The notes: generated by a model from the letters alone, not told the origin. Counted from the first letter of the stretch, positions 10,726 to 21,350 are shown. The stretch is DNA of 64,000 bases from Ostrinia nubilalis (GCF_963855985.1 NC_087099.1:12864001-12928000); one strand, 5' to 3'. Made by a program: numbers and translations.

Positions 10726-11181
10726 AATAGTCAAATCTCAGCCAGCTACGTAGAGACCTTTGAAAATTATTGTTATTGTGACTTATATTTTGCGAATTAA
10801 AATTTGAGACACAAGTTCTGTTTCTAAATTTGTTGCTTTATTAAAGAAAACAACTGTATGTTTCTTTGTAAGACTGGTAACGAAAAGCTTTAGAAAGTCC
10901 GCTAACATACTCGTAGGTATTCTTCTTTAAATATTAATTTGAAGAGTTGGGAATTATTTACATTTTATTATGTGCATTTGCAATAAACACAGTCGCGACA
11001 ACGCATCGACTAACCAGAAAATGTATTTTATACCTTAGTTTGGAGACATTTATGACGTTTTCGGGTAGGTACTAACATTTTAGTAGCCTGTATTACAACA
11101 AGAGAAGACCCAACTGTGTTTTGCTTGGTGTGACGTCGTCTGCAAATTATTGAGATTCTAAAATTAATGTTTTCCGTCCAG

Positions 11182-11375
11182 GTTATTACTTCGCCCATAC
11201 TAGACGTGGCAGACCAATTATCATCACAGACAAACATAAGTACTACAAGAACAACAGGAGCAGTGGTTCCAAGTCGACGTGGTTCTGCTATAAGAGCGGG
11301 TATCGGTGTAAAGCCTCTTTGGTCACCATCGATGGCAAGGTCATCCGTGAAAACGGCTTTCATAATCATTTATAG
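11182..11375 (+). CDS. mod(mdg4): FLYWCH alternative terminal exon 8
   Basis: 63 codons after split codon (GT). YYFAHTRRGRPIIITDKHKY opens it; W33-F-C35, C42, H60-N-H62, Leu, stop. The neighbouring exon at 10532 shares YYKNNRS-x-G in the same place, so the two are probably tandem duplicates. Acceptor: ttttccgtccag. An AATAAA lies near 11647. Confidence 0.89.
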
Positions 11376-11383
11376 ATTGTTTT

Positions 11384-11580
11384 TGTCCGCGGCTTCACAT
11401 GCGTGAAATTCAGTGTCACAGATCGGCATAAATTATAGCCTATATGTTAATCTGGGTTATAAACAATAACACTGTAAAGTTTCATCAAAATCCGTTCCGT
11501 AGTTTCTGCGTGAAAGAGTAACAAACATCCATTCAAACTTTCGCATTTATAATTATTAGTAGGATACGCATACACACTGA
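11384..11580. repeat. Dispersed repeat, copy 1
   Basis: Contains ataaattatagcctatatgt and gcgtgaaagagtaacaaaca, also present at 23247-23390. It is a common lepidopteran retroelement 3' segment (from memory). It lies directly after a FLYWCH stop here and directly before an acceptor there. Confidence 0.65.
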
Positions 11581-11764
11581 ATCATTCTTTGTTTTATTAG
11601 AATTAAATGTGACGTTTATGAACGTGTTTTGTTTACACGTTACATAATAAAAGTTTTGTAAAGATTTAAGAATAATTTACTCAACCCTATTAGATGTTAG
11701 TTTTGGATGGTAAGTAAATTCAGTTTTTGTTTTCCTTGCTTTACCAGTATATTGCACGGTTATT

Positions 11765-12003
11765 ACAACCCGATTGAGCTAACTGCGCACCTCGCTGGAA
11801 TGCGACTTTCCCTCCCACTTACCCGTACTTACGACGATAACTTTTATCGACGTCAATTTGTATGGGCAAAATCGATAAAATGGCGTGATAACCGCCTATC
11901 ACGGCGCGCATCTTAGGCCTACTGAACGCGTTTGCCTGTCCGTACCAGAGTGTCGATGTGACATCACGGCTGCCAGGTGCGCGATTAACTCGACCGGGTT
12001 GTA
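11765..12003. mobile_element. MITE (tacaacc ends) with a second element nested inside
   Basis: The outer element has ends tacaacccgattgagctaac and its imperfect complement ending gggttgta. A simpler copy lies at 16913-17058. Inside it, about 11825-11925, is a piece of another family (ttatcgacgtcaatttgtat ... cttaggcctac) whose full copy is at 39975-40083. The right end lies about 33 bp before the acceptor of the next exon. Confidence 0.75.
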
Positions 12004-12036
12004 CAATAAAATCAAAATAACTCATTTCAATTGTAG

Positions 12037-12239
12037 ACTACACATTCTGCTCTTCGAGGCATGGCAACACAGTTCTGGCGCTAGGGGCTTACAGATATAG
12101 GCAGTCGTACCTCTACGCGGACGGGACGAGGATCAAGTGGGAGTGCATAAGGGTGGGCAAGGCGAGAGGGTCCTGCCCAGCCATTGTGGTGTCGCAAGAT
12201 GATGTGGTTTTAGATGAGAAGGGTCAGCACAACCATTAG
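12037..12239 (+). CDS. mod(mdg4): FLYWCH alternative terminal exon 9
   Basis: 66 codons after split codon (AC). YTFCSSRHGNTVLALGAYRY begins the domain, W34-E-C36 follows, then a ten-residue basic loop (IRVGKARGS), C46, an acidic C-terminal strand and H64-N-H66. The acceptor (catttcaattgtag) lies just right of the MITE. An AATAAA at 12363-12368 may end the transcript. The upstream frame has stops, so this start is well bounded. Confidence 0.88.
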
Positions 12240-12917
12240 GGGCCCCTGCCTCTATGGGATGATACTGGCAGTTTTCACTAATGTTTTTTTTACGACCAGG
12301 AACAGTCCAGAACATATTTTTATTTTGTAACTTTCTTAAATTACAGACCCATGTAGGTACTAAATAAACAAATTCATTTTGATAACAGATTTTGATACGT
12401 ATATCTGAGATCTGTGAACCGAAAAGTCGTATTTTAGATACCTAAGTTTTGAATAATATCAGGAATTTCACCGCTAGTGGTGAAACTGGTCCTTAAAGTA
12501 AAGTAAAGCTTAAGCTTTTAGATTATGTAAAAGAAAGACTACCCTAAAAAAATATTCACTAGTCATATTCATTATAGTTGTTAATGAAATAAACATTTTT
12601 CATTTTCATTGACATATTCCTTTTACATTTATTTACTATGTGTTATGAGTTGTACTTATGCGTTATGAATTTGCATAATTTGTGATATTATTGAATGAAA
12701 TCGGTTTATTTAATTAAATAATCTGCTCATTACTGCAATACGGATATTTTTCTTTAAGATATGAGTTCTTAAAGATACCTTGAATTTGAAAACAGCAGTT
12801 CTGTGATTCGGGTAGTTTGATTATGATGAACGATGCTGCTTCTACCATTTTGCACTGAAGATATAACTTGCCCAAAGCATATTAAGTGTTAGTTCGTAAT
12901 TTTATGACTTATTTCAG

Positions 12918-13108
12918 CGCCGAAGTTCACGACCACTCGGTTCGGGAAGCCGGCCATCCAGCAGGGCAAGTATCGTTTCAACAGGAACAACAGGAGCACA
13001 GGGCCTAAGATCCTGTGGGTCTGCACGAGGGTGTCTACAGGCTGCCGGGCCACCATAACCACGTATAACGACATGGTCATCAATGAGAAGACTGTGCATA
13101 ACCATTGA
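12918..13108 (+). CDS. mod(mdg4): FLYWCH alternative terminal exon 10
   Basis: 62 codons after split codon (CG). PKFTTTRFGKPAIQQGKYRF, then NRNNRSTGPK, W33-V-C35, C42, H60-N-H62, stop. The NNRSTG segment relates it to exons 7 and 8. Acceptor: gacttatttcag. A MITE begins 12 bp after the stop, so any native 3' UTR is interrupted. Confidence 0.91.
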
Positions 13109-13119
13109 TGGGAGAAGTG

Positions 13120-13589
13120 TTAGGGTGTCTTTAATAACACGCGGATTTCATCACGGACACGGGAATGTGCCCTATGCGAGACACCCGTACATCCCGCGTG
13201 CGTATTCCACGCGTTAACATAAATACTTGTATCAGTGGCGGCGTAGCATGGGTTGGCACCCGGGGCGATTCATAAGTCCATAATTTAAGTTGGGTATTGG
13301 GCATATAGCGAGGGACTAAGGCACTCCAGAATGGTCTGGTGCCCCCCAGGATTACCGATTCCAAGATGAAATATGTTAGTACGAATGAGCTATTCCCCGT
13401 ATCATGACATATCATGACTGTCCTTGTCATGCAGATGCGCCAGTGAGTACTAAGCGCGACTGTTGTCACCCCCTGATGCTTGGCACCTGGGGCGGACCAC
13501 ATGCGGGTCAAATGACACTTGCGGGTGTCACGCATGCGGTGCATACTCGCGTCCGTGACGTAAATCGCACGATATTAAAAACACCCTAA
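13120..13589. mobile_element. 0.47-kb MITE (ttagggtgt ends)
   Basis: Left ttagggtgtctttaata pairs with right tattaaaaacaccctaa, and the pairing continues into a CG-rich part (atttcatcacggacac / gtccgtgacgtaaat). Open frames inside are shadows. No transposase. Confidence 0.8.
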
Positions 13590-13599
13590 AGATATAATT

Positions 13600-13801
13600 T
13601 CGTAGCCCACTGCACACAGCAGCAGCAGACGACGTGTCGTTGCGACACTACTTTCGTTTTACTTTACTTACTACTGGTCTCTATGTTTTTATATGAAATA
13701 GCGTTGTTTTTATATGTCATACAAATACGTAGAAATACGTACAAATACGTGTCTTGTCACGATGACACGTCTTCTGCTGCTGCTGCTGCAGTCGGCTACG
13801 A
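13600..13801. mobile_element. Inverted-repeat element with CTG/CAG runs
   Basis: tcgtagcccactgcacacag and its complement (ctgcagtcggctacga) bound a 200-bp element. The arms include agcagcagacgacgtgtcgt and its match, so the arms carry short CAG/CTG runs. Confidence 0.7.
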
Positions 13802-13921
13802 TATTATACCTTTAGGTCTGGTTCAGACTTCTAGTATAGGGATGTTTCCTGGGTGGACGTGTCCAATATTTTTTGATAATGTAATTGACGGACTAAAAGT
13901 TTTTTTTACGAAACTTGCCTA

Positions 13922-14186
13922 TACAGGGTGTTAGGTAAATGGGTATATGAGCCGACACTAGCCCATGTTAACATGGGCATATAAATGGTATGGTGAAGTC
14001 AGAAAATTGATATCTTCATTTTAATATTTTTAATTTTCATACAAATCGGATTTTATAAAATGTATTTTGTATGAAAATTAAAAAAAATAAAATGATATCA
14101 AATTTCTGACTTCACCATACCATTTATATGGCCATGTTAACATGGGCTAGTGTCGGCTCATATACTCATTTATCTAACACCCTGTA
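13922..14186. mobile_element. MITE (cagggtgttaggtaaatggg ends), copy 1
   Basis: About 260 bp, flanked by TA, ends cagggtgttag / ctaacaccctg, arms of roughly 90 bp with an AT-rich centre. A close copy lies at 16150-16417. The TA flanks suggest a Tc1/mariner-type source. Confidence 0.85.
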
Positions 14187-14589
14187 TACATTTACATGTC
14201 TGAACAAGGCCTTAATATACCAAATATATTATTTTTACATGTATTAAGTTATTTTAAGTGGTGATTATATTTTAGTTTAACACTATTAAATTTTATATTA
14301 AAATCAAAACTTTGTGAGTTTTTGATTGCGGGAATCGCTATGTAGAGTAACAAATCTAAATACATGCTGGAATGTTGCGGACTGAAACTACTTAGCATTA
14401 AAATAATTGATCCTTTATAGAGAAGTTAACGAATGCAATTGAACCATCAAAATTGTACATTATAAGTTAAGGTGGTTTTTACGTTGTTAGATTTTCAAGT
14501 GTTTTATTCAACTCAGACTACTTGTAAAACTGCTTAACTGTTTCAATCATATCATCATCATGATTTTCTAAAAATATTATCTATATCTT

Positions 14590-14812
14590 CTATAAAAGAG
14601 AAAGGTCACTTAACTGATTGACTGACTGACTGACTGACTCACTCACTCATCATGAAATCTCAGAAACTACAAGTGCTAGGAGTCTCAAATTTTAGCATGA
14701 GGGTTCTTTTTAGAATGTAGGTGCTCACAAAGATGAGATTTTGCAAAACTCACCCCCTTAGGGGTTTAAACGGGATCCACGCGTACGAATTCGCGGGCGG
14801 CCGCTAGTGTCC
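14590..14812. repeat. Repeat ending in a restriction-site-rich tail
   Basis: Begins near a (gact)n run, contains atcatgaaatctcagaaact (found again at 48150-48175), and ends with a segment holding GTTTAAAC (14764), GGATCC (14773), ACGCGT (14779), GAATTC (14787) and GCGGCCGC (14797) within 41 bp. It looks like a cloning polylinker, but I recall near-identical tails in lepidopteran repeats. Both flanks read as genomic. Confidence 0.6.
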
Positions 14813-15076
14813 AATAAAAGTATTTACATTATAGTTTAATTAAACTATAACAACGAATTATTTAAAAATCAGAATAAATATTATTAACTGCAAATGTGTC
14901 ATATTATATTATACCTGATTCCTTTCCTCAATTCTATTCTATTGTTCTCTTTTTTTAATTTTTGCGTACATTTCTCTGGCTCTCCAAAATCGCATGTCCA
15001 TATGTCCATTAGGTATTAATTAAACTCTTAGCATAGTATAAAACCTAATTTAATATTAATATGTTTTATTAAACAG

Positions 15077-15360
15077 GTTTTCAAGGCCCACATGCATCTG
15101 TACATTTCGGAAAAACTAAACGCGATCGTCACGTGCTGTGTCGAAATGGGTACAAATATTTGTTAAAAAGGACCAACAAAGATGGTACTAACATATGGCG
15201 GTGTAACAAACACGCCTTTTATAAGTGTTACGCTATCATCAAAGTGTCATCCAACCCATTTAGAATACTGAATGAGACGGTTCATAACCACTTTCCTAAC
15301 GATAGCTCGGTGGTGGCATACATGGCAGGATCGAATGAAGAAAATGACTCTTCTGAATAA
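15077..15360 (+). CDS. mod(mdg4): Divergent FLYWCH exon, cluster member 1
   Basis: 93 codons after split codon (GT). The first exon of a six-member tandem family. FQGPHASVHFGK replaces the usual opening; then LCRNGYKYLLKRTNKDGTNI, W40-R-C42, a longer loop to C50, a conserved SSNPFRILNETV stretch and H69-N-H71. A 22-residue Ser/Asn/Glu-rich acidic tail (ends NEENDSSE) follows. Acceptor: tttattaaacag. The basic linker and acidic tail are unlike the other exons in this window. Confidence 0.88.
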
Positions 15361-15399
15361 TTTGGTACGAATATGTAAAATGATACGAGCTGCAAGCTT

Positions 15400-15545
15400 T
15401 CAAGAAGAGAGCGTATCTTCACCTTAAAGGCCGGCAACGCACCTGCAACGCTCCTGGGACTGCGGGTGTCTATGGTCGACGGTAATCACTTACCATCAGG
15501 TGATCCGTCTGCTCGTTTGCCTCCTGTCACATAAAAAAACAATAA
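15400..15545. repeat. Lepidopteran retroelement 3' tail
   Basis: Contains aaaggccggcaacgcacctg and accatcaggtgatccgtctg, followed by an A-rich run. This is the 3' end of a LINE/SINE I recognise from many Lepidoptera. It lies between two cluster exons. Confidence 0.75.
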
Positions 15546-15666
15546 ATTACTTAAAAAATCGGATTCTTTATTGTTCTACCACTTACCTAACTCGTCCGTC
15601 CAATAGTTACATACAGTTGGCATAGAATATAACCCTTTGTTTATATTAAGTTATTTTTTTAAATAG

Positions 15667-15950
15667 GTGTTCAAGACCCAAATGCACCTATACATTTTGG
15701 AAAAACTATACGCGGTCGTCACGTGCTGTGTCGAAATGGGTACAAATATTTGTTAAAAAGGACCAACAAAGATGGTACTAACATATGGCGGTGTAACAAA
15801 CACTGCGTTTATAGGTGTTACGCTATCATAAAAGTGTCATCCAACCCATTTAGAATACTCAGTGAGACAGTTCATAACCACGAGCCTAAGGATAGCCCGG
15901 GGGAGGCATATATGCCAGGATCGAATGAAGAAAGTGACTTTTTTGAATAA
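15667..15950 (+). CDS. mod(mdg4): Divergent FLYWCH exon, cluster member 2
   Basis: 93 codons after split codon (GT), nearly identical to the exon 590 bp upstream and clearly a recent tandem copy. Same ligands: C42, C50, H69, H71. Differences cluster after W-x-C (NKHCVYRC against NKHAFYKC) and in the tail, where the usual Ser-Ser becomes Phe-Phe (ESDFFE). AATAAA at 16004-16009. Acceptor: tttttaaatag. Confidence 0.9.
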
Positions 15951-16149
15951 TTTTGTTTTTTAAATCACACTTGTCATCATAATTTGCCAAGAATATTATG
16001 TCCAATAAAACTATTTACTTTATACCTAATTCAATGAAATTAAAACAATAAATAACTTAAAAAATCGGATTCTTTATTGCTCTACCACTTACCTAACTCC
16101 TCCGTCCAATAGTTATTTATACAGTTGACGTAGTATAAAACCCTTTGTA

Positions 16150-16417
16150 TACAGGGTGTTAGGTAAATGGGTATATGAGCCGACACTAGCCCATGTTAAC
16201 ATGGTCATATAAATGGTATGGTGAAGTCAGAATTCAATTTTCATTGATATTTTCATTTTAATTATTTTAATTTTCATACAAATCGGTATTTATAAAATTT
16301 ATTTTGTATAAAAAAAAAAATGATGATATCAAAATTCTGACTTCACCATACCATTTATATGCCCATGGTAAAATGGGCTAGTGTCGGCTCATATACCCAT
16401 TTACCTAACACCCTGTA
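16150..16417. mobile_element. MITE (cagggtgttag ends), copy 2
   Basis: Same family and arms as the element at 13922, flanked by TA. It ends only about 24 bp before the acceptor of the next cluster exon. Confidence 0.85.
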
Positions 16418-16440
16418 TATTAAGTTAATTTATTAAACAG

Positions 16441-16709
16441 GTATTCAAGGCCTAGATGCATCTGTACATTTCGGAAAAACCGTACGGGGTGGGCGGATGC
16501 TGTGTCGCAATGGGTATGAATATGTGTGGAAGAGGACCAACAAAGATGGTACGGACTTATGGCGGTGTAACAAAAAAAATATGTGTTACGCTACCATCAA
16601 AGTGTCATCCAACCCATTTAGAATACTCAATGAAACAGTTCATAACCATGTGCCTAAGGATAGCTCGATGGAGGCAGGATCGAATGAAGAAAGTGACTCT
16701 TCTGAATAA
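16441..16709 (+). CDS. mod(mdg4): Divergent FLYWCH exon, cluster member 3
   Basis: 88 codons after split codon (GT). IQGLDASVHFGKTVRGGRML, then YEYVWKRTNKDGTDL, W40-R-C42, shorter loop to C48, H67-N-H69, tail reduced to MEAGSNEESDSSE. Acceptor: taatttattaaacag, starting about 10 bp after the MITE. The 3' end has AATAAG rather than AATAAA. Confidence 0.88.
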
Positions 16710-16912
16710 TGTTGATTTTAAATCGCACTTAATAATCATAATTTGCCACAAATATTGTGTTCAATAAGAGTATTTATTTTATAATTCAATGAAACTAAAA
16801 CAATAAATAACTTAAAAAATCGGATTCTTTATCTTTATTGCTCTACCACTTAACTCGTCCGTCCATTACTCGTAGTTACTTAAACAGTTGGTTTAAGAAT
16901 TAAACTCTATGT

Positions 16913-17058
16913 TACAACCTGATAGAGCTAGTTGCGCACGTCGCTGGAGTGCGACTCTCCCTCCCACTTGGAAACTTCCCCGCATTCGTCCCGTCCGTAC
17001 CAGAGCATCGATGTAACGTCACGGCTGCCAGGTGCGCTGTTAATTCGACATGGTTGTA
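16913..17058. mobile_element. MITE (tacaacc ends), simple copy
   Basis: Same family as 11765-12003 without the nested insertion, so it shows the empty state. It ends about 23 bp before the next cluster-exon acceptor. Confidence 0.75.
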
Positions 17059-17081
17059 ATGTTATGTTATTTATTAAATAG

Positions 17082-17359
17082 GAGTTCAAGATGATGCATC
17101 TGTGCAATTTGGAAGAACCATACGGGGTGGGCGGATGCTGTGCCGCAATGGGTACCAATACGTGTGGAAAAGGACCAACAAAGATGGTACCGACTTATGG
17201 CGGTGTAACAAAAAAGACTCGTGTAACGCTACCATCAAAGTGTCATCCAACCCATTTAGAATACTCAATGAGACAGTTCATACCCATGTGCCTAAGGATA
17301 GTTCGGTGGCGGCATACATCATATCAGAATCGAGGGAAGAAAGTGAATCTTCTGAATAA
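17082..17359 (+). CDS. mod(mdg4): Divergent FLYWCH exon, cluster member 4
   Basis: 91 codons after split codon (GA). VQDDASVQFGRTIRGGRML, W39-R-C41, C47, H66-T-H68 (Thr between the His), then a tail ending ESREESESSE. AATAAA at 17405-17410. Acceptor: ttatttattaaatag, unusually poor in pyrimidines, as in its siblings. Confidence 0.89.
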
Positions 17360-17560
17360 TTTTTGTTTAAAGTCATCATAAAATTTGCTGCAAATATTAT
17401 GTCCAATAAAAGTATTTAGTTTATAATTCAATGAAATGAAAATAATAAATAACTTAAAAAATCTGATAATTTATTGCGTTACCACTTAACTCGTCCGTCC
17501 ATTACTCGTTACTCGTTAATTAACCAGTTGGCTCAAGAATTTATGTTATTTATTAAATAG

Positions 17561-17838
17561 GAGTTCAAGATGCATCTGTACAATTTGGGAGAACCATACG
17601 AGGTGGGCGGATGCTGTGCCGCAATGGGTACAAATATGTGTGGAAAAGGACCAACAAAGATGGTACCGACTTATGGCGGTGTAACAAAAAAGACTCGTGT
17701 AAGTGTAATGCTACCATCAAAGTGTCATCCAACCCATTTAGAATACTGAATGAGACTGTTCACAACCACTTACCAAAGGATAACCCGGCGGAGGTATACG
17801 TACCAGGATCGAAGGAAGATACTGATTCTTCTGAATGA
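17561..17838 (+). CDS. mod(mdg4): Divergent FLYWCH exon, cluster member 5
   Basis: 91 codons after split codon (GA). Very close to the previous member, about 480 bp away. W38-R-C40, then SCKCNAT with two Cys (C46, C48) either of which could be the second ligand, H67-N-H69, tail ending SKEDTDSSE. Acceptor ttatttattaaatag is shared with member 4. Confidence 0.89.
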
Positions 17839-18175
17839 AGCTTGTAAAATAACTTGTGAAGTAAATAATTTATTGTAACAGACTTTTTCTCAATTACTGT
17901 CAGTTACCTCGAAGTAAGCTTAACGGCATATACACCTTTGAACATTCAGCTATATTTGTCATGCAACTATTATGCTTGAAGTGCCTTCGATTGCCGTTCT
18001 GGATACAAAGTAGTATCAAAGCCTATACCGTTTCATTTTTACGGTATCTAAATCGACTTATTTATTCGTTAGCGTTTGTACACTTGTATGGGAGAAAAAC
18101 CACTATTAATACGACACCGACTATGATTGCATCGATTTTAAAGGGAAATCTATGTTAATGTTATTACACTTATAG

Positions 18176-18462
18176 GTTCAAATATGCCCTTTGCCGTCCA
18201 GTTTGGAAGAAACAGGAAGGGCGGGCGTATGCTGTCCCGTAATGGATACAATTACATGTGGAAGCGAACGAACAAAGATGGCACTGACTTATGGAGATGC
18301 AATTTAAAAGAATCGTGTAAGTGTCATGCAACAATCAAATTGAAATCAAATCCGTTCAGGATACTCCACGAGACCGCTCACAACCACTCCCCTAAGGGGC
18401 AGGCTATGGAAATGTACGTTTATGATGTACAATGTATGTCTCCTGTAAAATTTGACTTGTAA
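18176..18462 (+). CDS. mod(mdg4): Divergent FLYWCH exon, cluster member 6
   Basis: 94 codons after split codon (GT). The most diverged member: SNMPFAVQFGRNRKGGRMLS, W39-R-C41, SCKCHAT (C47, C49), KSNPFRILHETA, H68-N-H70. The acidic tail is replaced by a different 24-residue end (YVYDVQCMSPVKFDL). Acceptor: gttattacacttatag. Confidence 0.87.
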
Positions 18463-18919
18463 AACCTGAAAATTATAATATTCTGTTACAGTACTTTTTT
18501 TCTTTCTAACCCTGTATCATAAAGAAATGCATTTTTAAGTTTAGTTATTTATTAATTTATTATTTTGATTGATAATGAGGTTAAAATAAGCATACGGGTC
18601 ATTTTGTTTTAAAAATTTTAATATCAACCAAATCAATTTTACCAACGGACTAAGAACTAAAGTCCGAATTTGGGCTTAAATCCGAATAGAGCAAATTTTT
18701 TTTTTGCATGACAATGCAGTATTCAATGAGCACGAGTATTATGGTCGTTAATAGTACAAGTATTGTAATGTTTACGGATGTATCTACTCGTAACATTTAT
18801 ATCCTCTAACTAGTCAAACAGGATCCTTCAAAAAACTGATTCTGAAAAAGAAACGGTATGTCTACATGGGAACGAGCCTTACTAATTATAAATTTTGTAA
18901 TTTACAATCCACTTTGCAG
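18463..18919. other. Exon-free stretch
   Basis: AT-rich, no repeat or frame I can name. It ends in the acceptor actttgcag. Confidence 0.4.
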
Positions 18920-19122
18920 AAAAGCCAGTGTACACAGTATCCCGGTACGGGCGACCAGTGATCCTGATGGGGGAACACCGCTTCAACCGACACTACAAAA
19001 GCACTGACGACAGCCCTAAAGCCGTGTGGGTGTGCGTGAAGAAAGTCATGAAGAACTGTCGAGTAAAGCTATACACAGTCGATAACGTCATAGTCAAAAT
19101 AACCGGCAACCATACACATTAA
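18920..19122 (+). CDS. mod(mdg4): FLYWCH alternative terminal exon 17
   Basis: 66 codons after split codon (AA). KPVYTVSRYGRPVILMGEHR returns to the canonical type; a two-residue longer linker (STDDSPKAV) precedes W36-V-C38; C46, H64-T-H66, stop. The split codon with an upstream T would be a stop, which argues against T as the donor base. Confidence 0.9.
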
Positions 19123-19798
19123 AGTTTCAACCCTTCAACACCCTAGTTAAACTCTGGTTTAACATTTATTATGGATATGACATTTTAATCCAGTGTTCAT
19201 GTTCATCATGGGTGTAATTTTTATTAACGATTACTAGATACGAGTAGGTATGTAAAATGATTAAGTTTAATTTACGTATTATGATAAAATATTGTCAGTA
19301 AAACAGATTTTTTAACATAATTTACACTTTTATTAGAGTATGTTTTTTCTATGTGTATTATGGATGAAAGTAGAGCCAAGTCGCCTGAAGACATAATACG
19401 TATGTTGCTGAACAAGGTTCGATGTTAAAAACTATTAAGTTGATTAGTTTTAAATTATTATTGAATACGAATATTTTTTTTTTTTTTTTTTTTTTATTCA
19501 TAACAAGGCAGGTATTTGACCACAATCGCACCTGATATTTTTCTTTATTTTCTTCTTTTTATTTTTAAGGACCATCAGCATCATTAATACAATTCAAAAC
19601 AGAGTTTTATTTTAAAACACGACGGGTAAATTATTTTTGATAACCATACAAGAATAAGATCAATAGGTACTTTGTTGCTAAATATTTTTGACAAAGTAAG
19701 CCTAATATGTGCATCTAGACGAGATTTTAATCAAATACCTGGTTATTTCGCTTCTATAGAATCGTATACATTTTGATATATTTGTAAATTTATTTCAG
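19123..19798. other. Exon-free stretch with a repeat tail
   Basis: A T run at 19470-19496 followed by aacaaggcaggtatttgacc matches the repeat at 5414 in reverse. Otherwise AT-rich and featureless. Confidence 0.45.
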
Positions 19799-20004
19799 GA
19801 GATGAAGAACCTAAGTTTAGCACATCACAGAAGGGCAAGCCGGTCATTTTGATAGGCAAATATCGGTTCAATATGTACCATCGTACATGCGGCCCCAAAG
19901 CACGCTGGTACTGCGTCAAGTCATCTGCTCTGGGATGCAACGCTTCTTTGACCACTATTGATAGTGTTATCATCAAGTGCAAGAACATACATAATCATGA
20001 TTAA
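19799..20004 (+). CDS. mod(mdg4): FLYWCH alternative terminal exon 18
   Basis: 67 codons after split codon (GA). DEEPKFSTSQKGKPVILIGK, W36-Y-C38, C46, H64-N-H66, Asp, stop. The acidic DEE start and an extra Cys (C30) in the linker set it apart. Acceptor: aaatttatttcag. Confidence 0.9.
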
Positions 20005-20046
20005 GAATTTTATGTAGGTTTAATTGTAATAACAACCTATTATAGT

Positions 20047-20172
20047 CAACTAAGGCTGGGTTGCACCATCTTATTTTGACTTTAACAAACGTCAAAAATC
20101 TGTCAAACTCTATACAAAATACACCGGTTATCGTTGAAATTACGGTCAAAGTTAGGTGGTGCATCTCAGCCT
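20047..20172. mobile_element. MITE (aaggctgggttgcaccat ends)
   Basis: Ends aaggctgggttgcaccat and ggtggtgcatctcagcctaa are inverted copies. A diverged relative lies at 31118-31243, with acaccggtta conserved in both. Confidence 0.75.
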
Positions 20173-20204
20173 AAGTATACGGTTTTGTCAATAGGATTAT
20201 TTAC

Positions 20205-20415
20205 TGAATAAAGGTCGCACATTTACTTATCAACCAAGAAAGGGATCGTAACCGTATCGACTCGAGGAGGTCAGTATTTTTTGTATGAAACTTCCATACT
20301 GCAACGCACACTTATCCGCACCGTAACGTAAACGCCTCGCCTGGCGATTGATAGCGCGCGAAAGACGATACGTTGTTGATCCTTTTCAGGGTTGATAAGT
20401 CTGCTATGAGCTTAA
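20205..20415. mobile_element. MITE (cttatcaacc...gggttgataag), copy 1
   Basis: Inverted ends tttacttatcaaccaagaaa and ttttcagggttgataagt. Relatives are at 48778-48912, 49735-49925 and 63848-64000, all with the cgcctcg/ctcgaggcgg interior. Non-coding. Confidence 0.75.
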
Positions 20416-20874
20416 AGTTAACAGTTTTTACTAAATATGATGTCGTTGTAGTCCGTACGACACGACATGAATTAAGATAAAAAATACGAGCCCTAGTTAA
20501 GTTGTTTATTTTTGATTGACTGCCTTGATCTCAGTAATAGATTGTTAGGTTTCAAATATTTTATGTTATCATTTATTTTATTGTTTTTACATGAAAAAGA
20601 TTAAACCTCTAAGCATTAATTCTTTGTTTTAGATTAAATTATATCTATGAAATTACTAATGAAAACTGATAAACAGATGGGTACAAAAATGTATCAGAAA
20701 TAAAATTCACACATTAATTAAAATACTAAAAAATAATATTTGTCCTGAACATGTTTTGTTGAATACTAAATAAATTAAATTATCTAATTGTGATCGTTTT
20801 CTATGAACATACCAACAAATACCTTATTCAATTGTTTTCAAAATATTAATAAAAAATAATTACAAATTTTTCAG

Positions 20875-21071
20875 TGGCAGTATTCGCGACGTCCCGGTTT
20901 GGCAAGCCAGTGATCCTGCTAGGGAATCACAGGTACAACAAGGTACACCCGCACATACTATCGCGAGCCAAGTCGCGGTGGAACTGTGTCAAGTCCAGGA
21001 AAGGCTGCAAGGCGAACTTGATCACAGTCAACGGCAGGATTATTCACGTTAGAGATCATCATACTCATTAA
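20875..21071 (+). CDS. mod(mdg4): FLYWCH alternative terminal exon 19
   Basis: 64 codons after split codon (TG). AVFATSRFGKPVILLGNHRY, His-rich linker (VHPHILSRAKS), W35-N-C37, C44, H62-T-H64 and TAA. Acceptor: acaaatttttcag. It is the parent of the two truncated copies that follow. Confidence 0.91.
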
Positions 21072-21189
21072 GAATCTATATTGTGGTCCTCACTTATAAT
21101 TTCGCTCCCATTCCAACTTCATTCCGCCTAAGGAACAGTGGCTAAGTTGTGAATCTATTACTGATGTATGTAGGTACCAACTTAATTAG

Positions 21190-21350
21190 AGATCCTGTTA
21201 GGGAACCACAGGTACAACAAGGTACACCCGCACATACTATCGCGAGCCAAGTCGCGGTGGAACTGTGTCAAGTCCAGGAAAGGCTGCAAGGCAAACTTGA
21301 TCACAGTCCACGGCAGGATTATTCACGTTAGAGATCATCATACTCATTAA
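21190..21350 (+). pseudogene. mod(mdg4): 5'-truncated FLYWCH copy A
   Basis: Carries ILLGNHRYNKVHPHILSRAK-like sequence through W-N-C, the second Cys and H-T-H to TAA, open in frame over 52 codons, but lacks the F-x-T-S-R-x-G-K-P half. A cryptic AG at 21188-21189 (acttaattag) would join it in the array's phase, but there is no polypyrimidine tract. Probably unused, yet not broken by a stop. Confidence 0.7.

Noticed and set aside
13600..13801. CRISPR-like or microsatellite array
   Set aside because: The short CAG/CTG runs are the arms of one inverted-repeat element, not spaced repeats.
14761..14806. Cloning-vector contamination
   Set aside because: The same repeat body recurs at 48150-48175 and the flanks are continuous genomic sequence; a natural repeat tail is more likely, though not proven.
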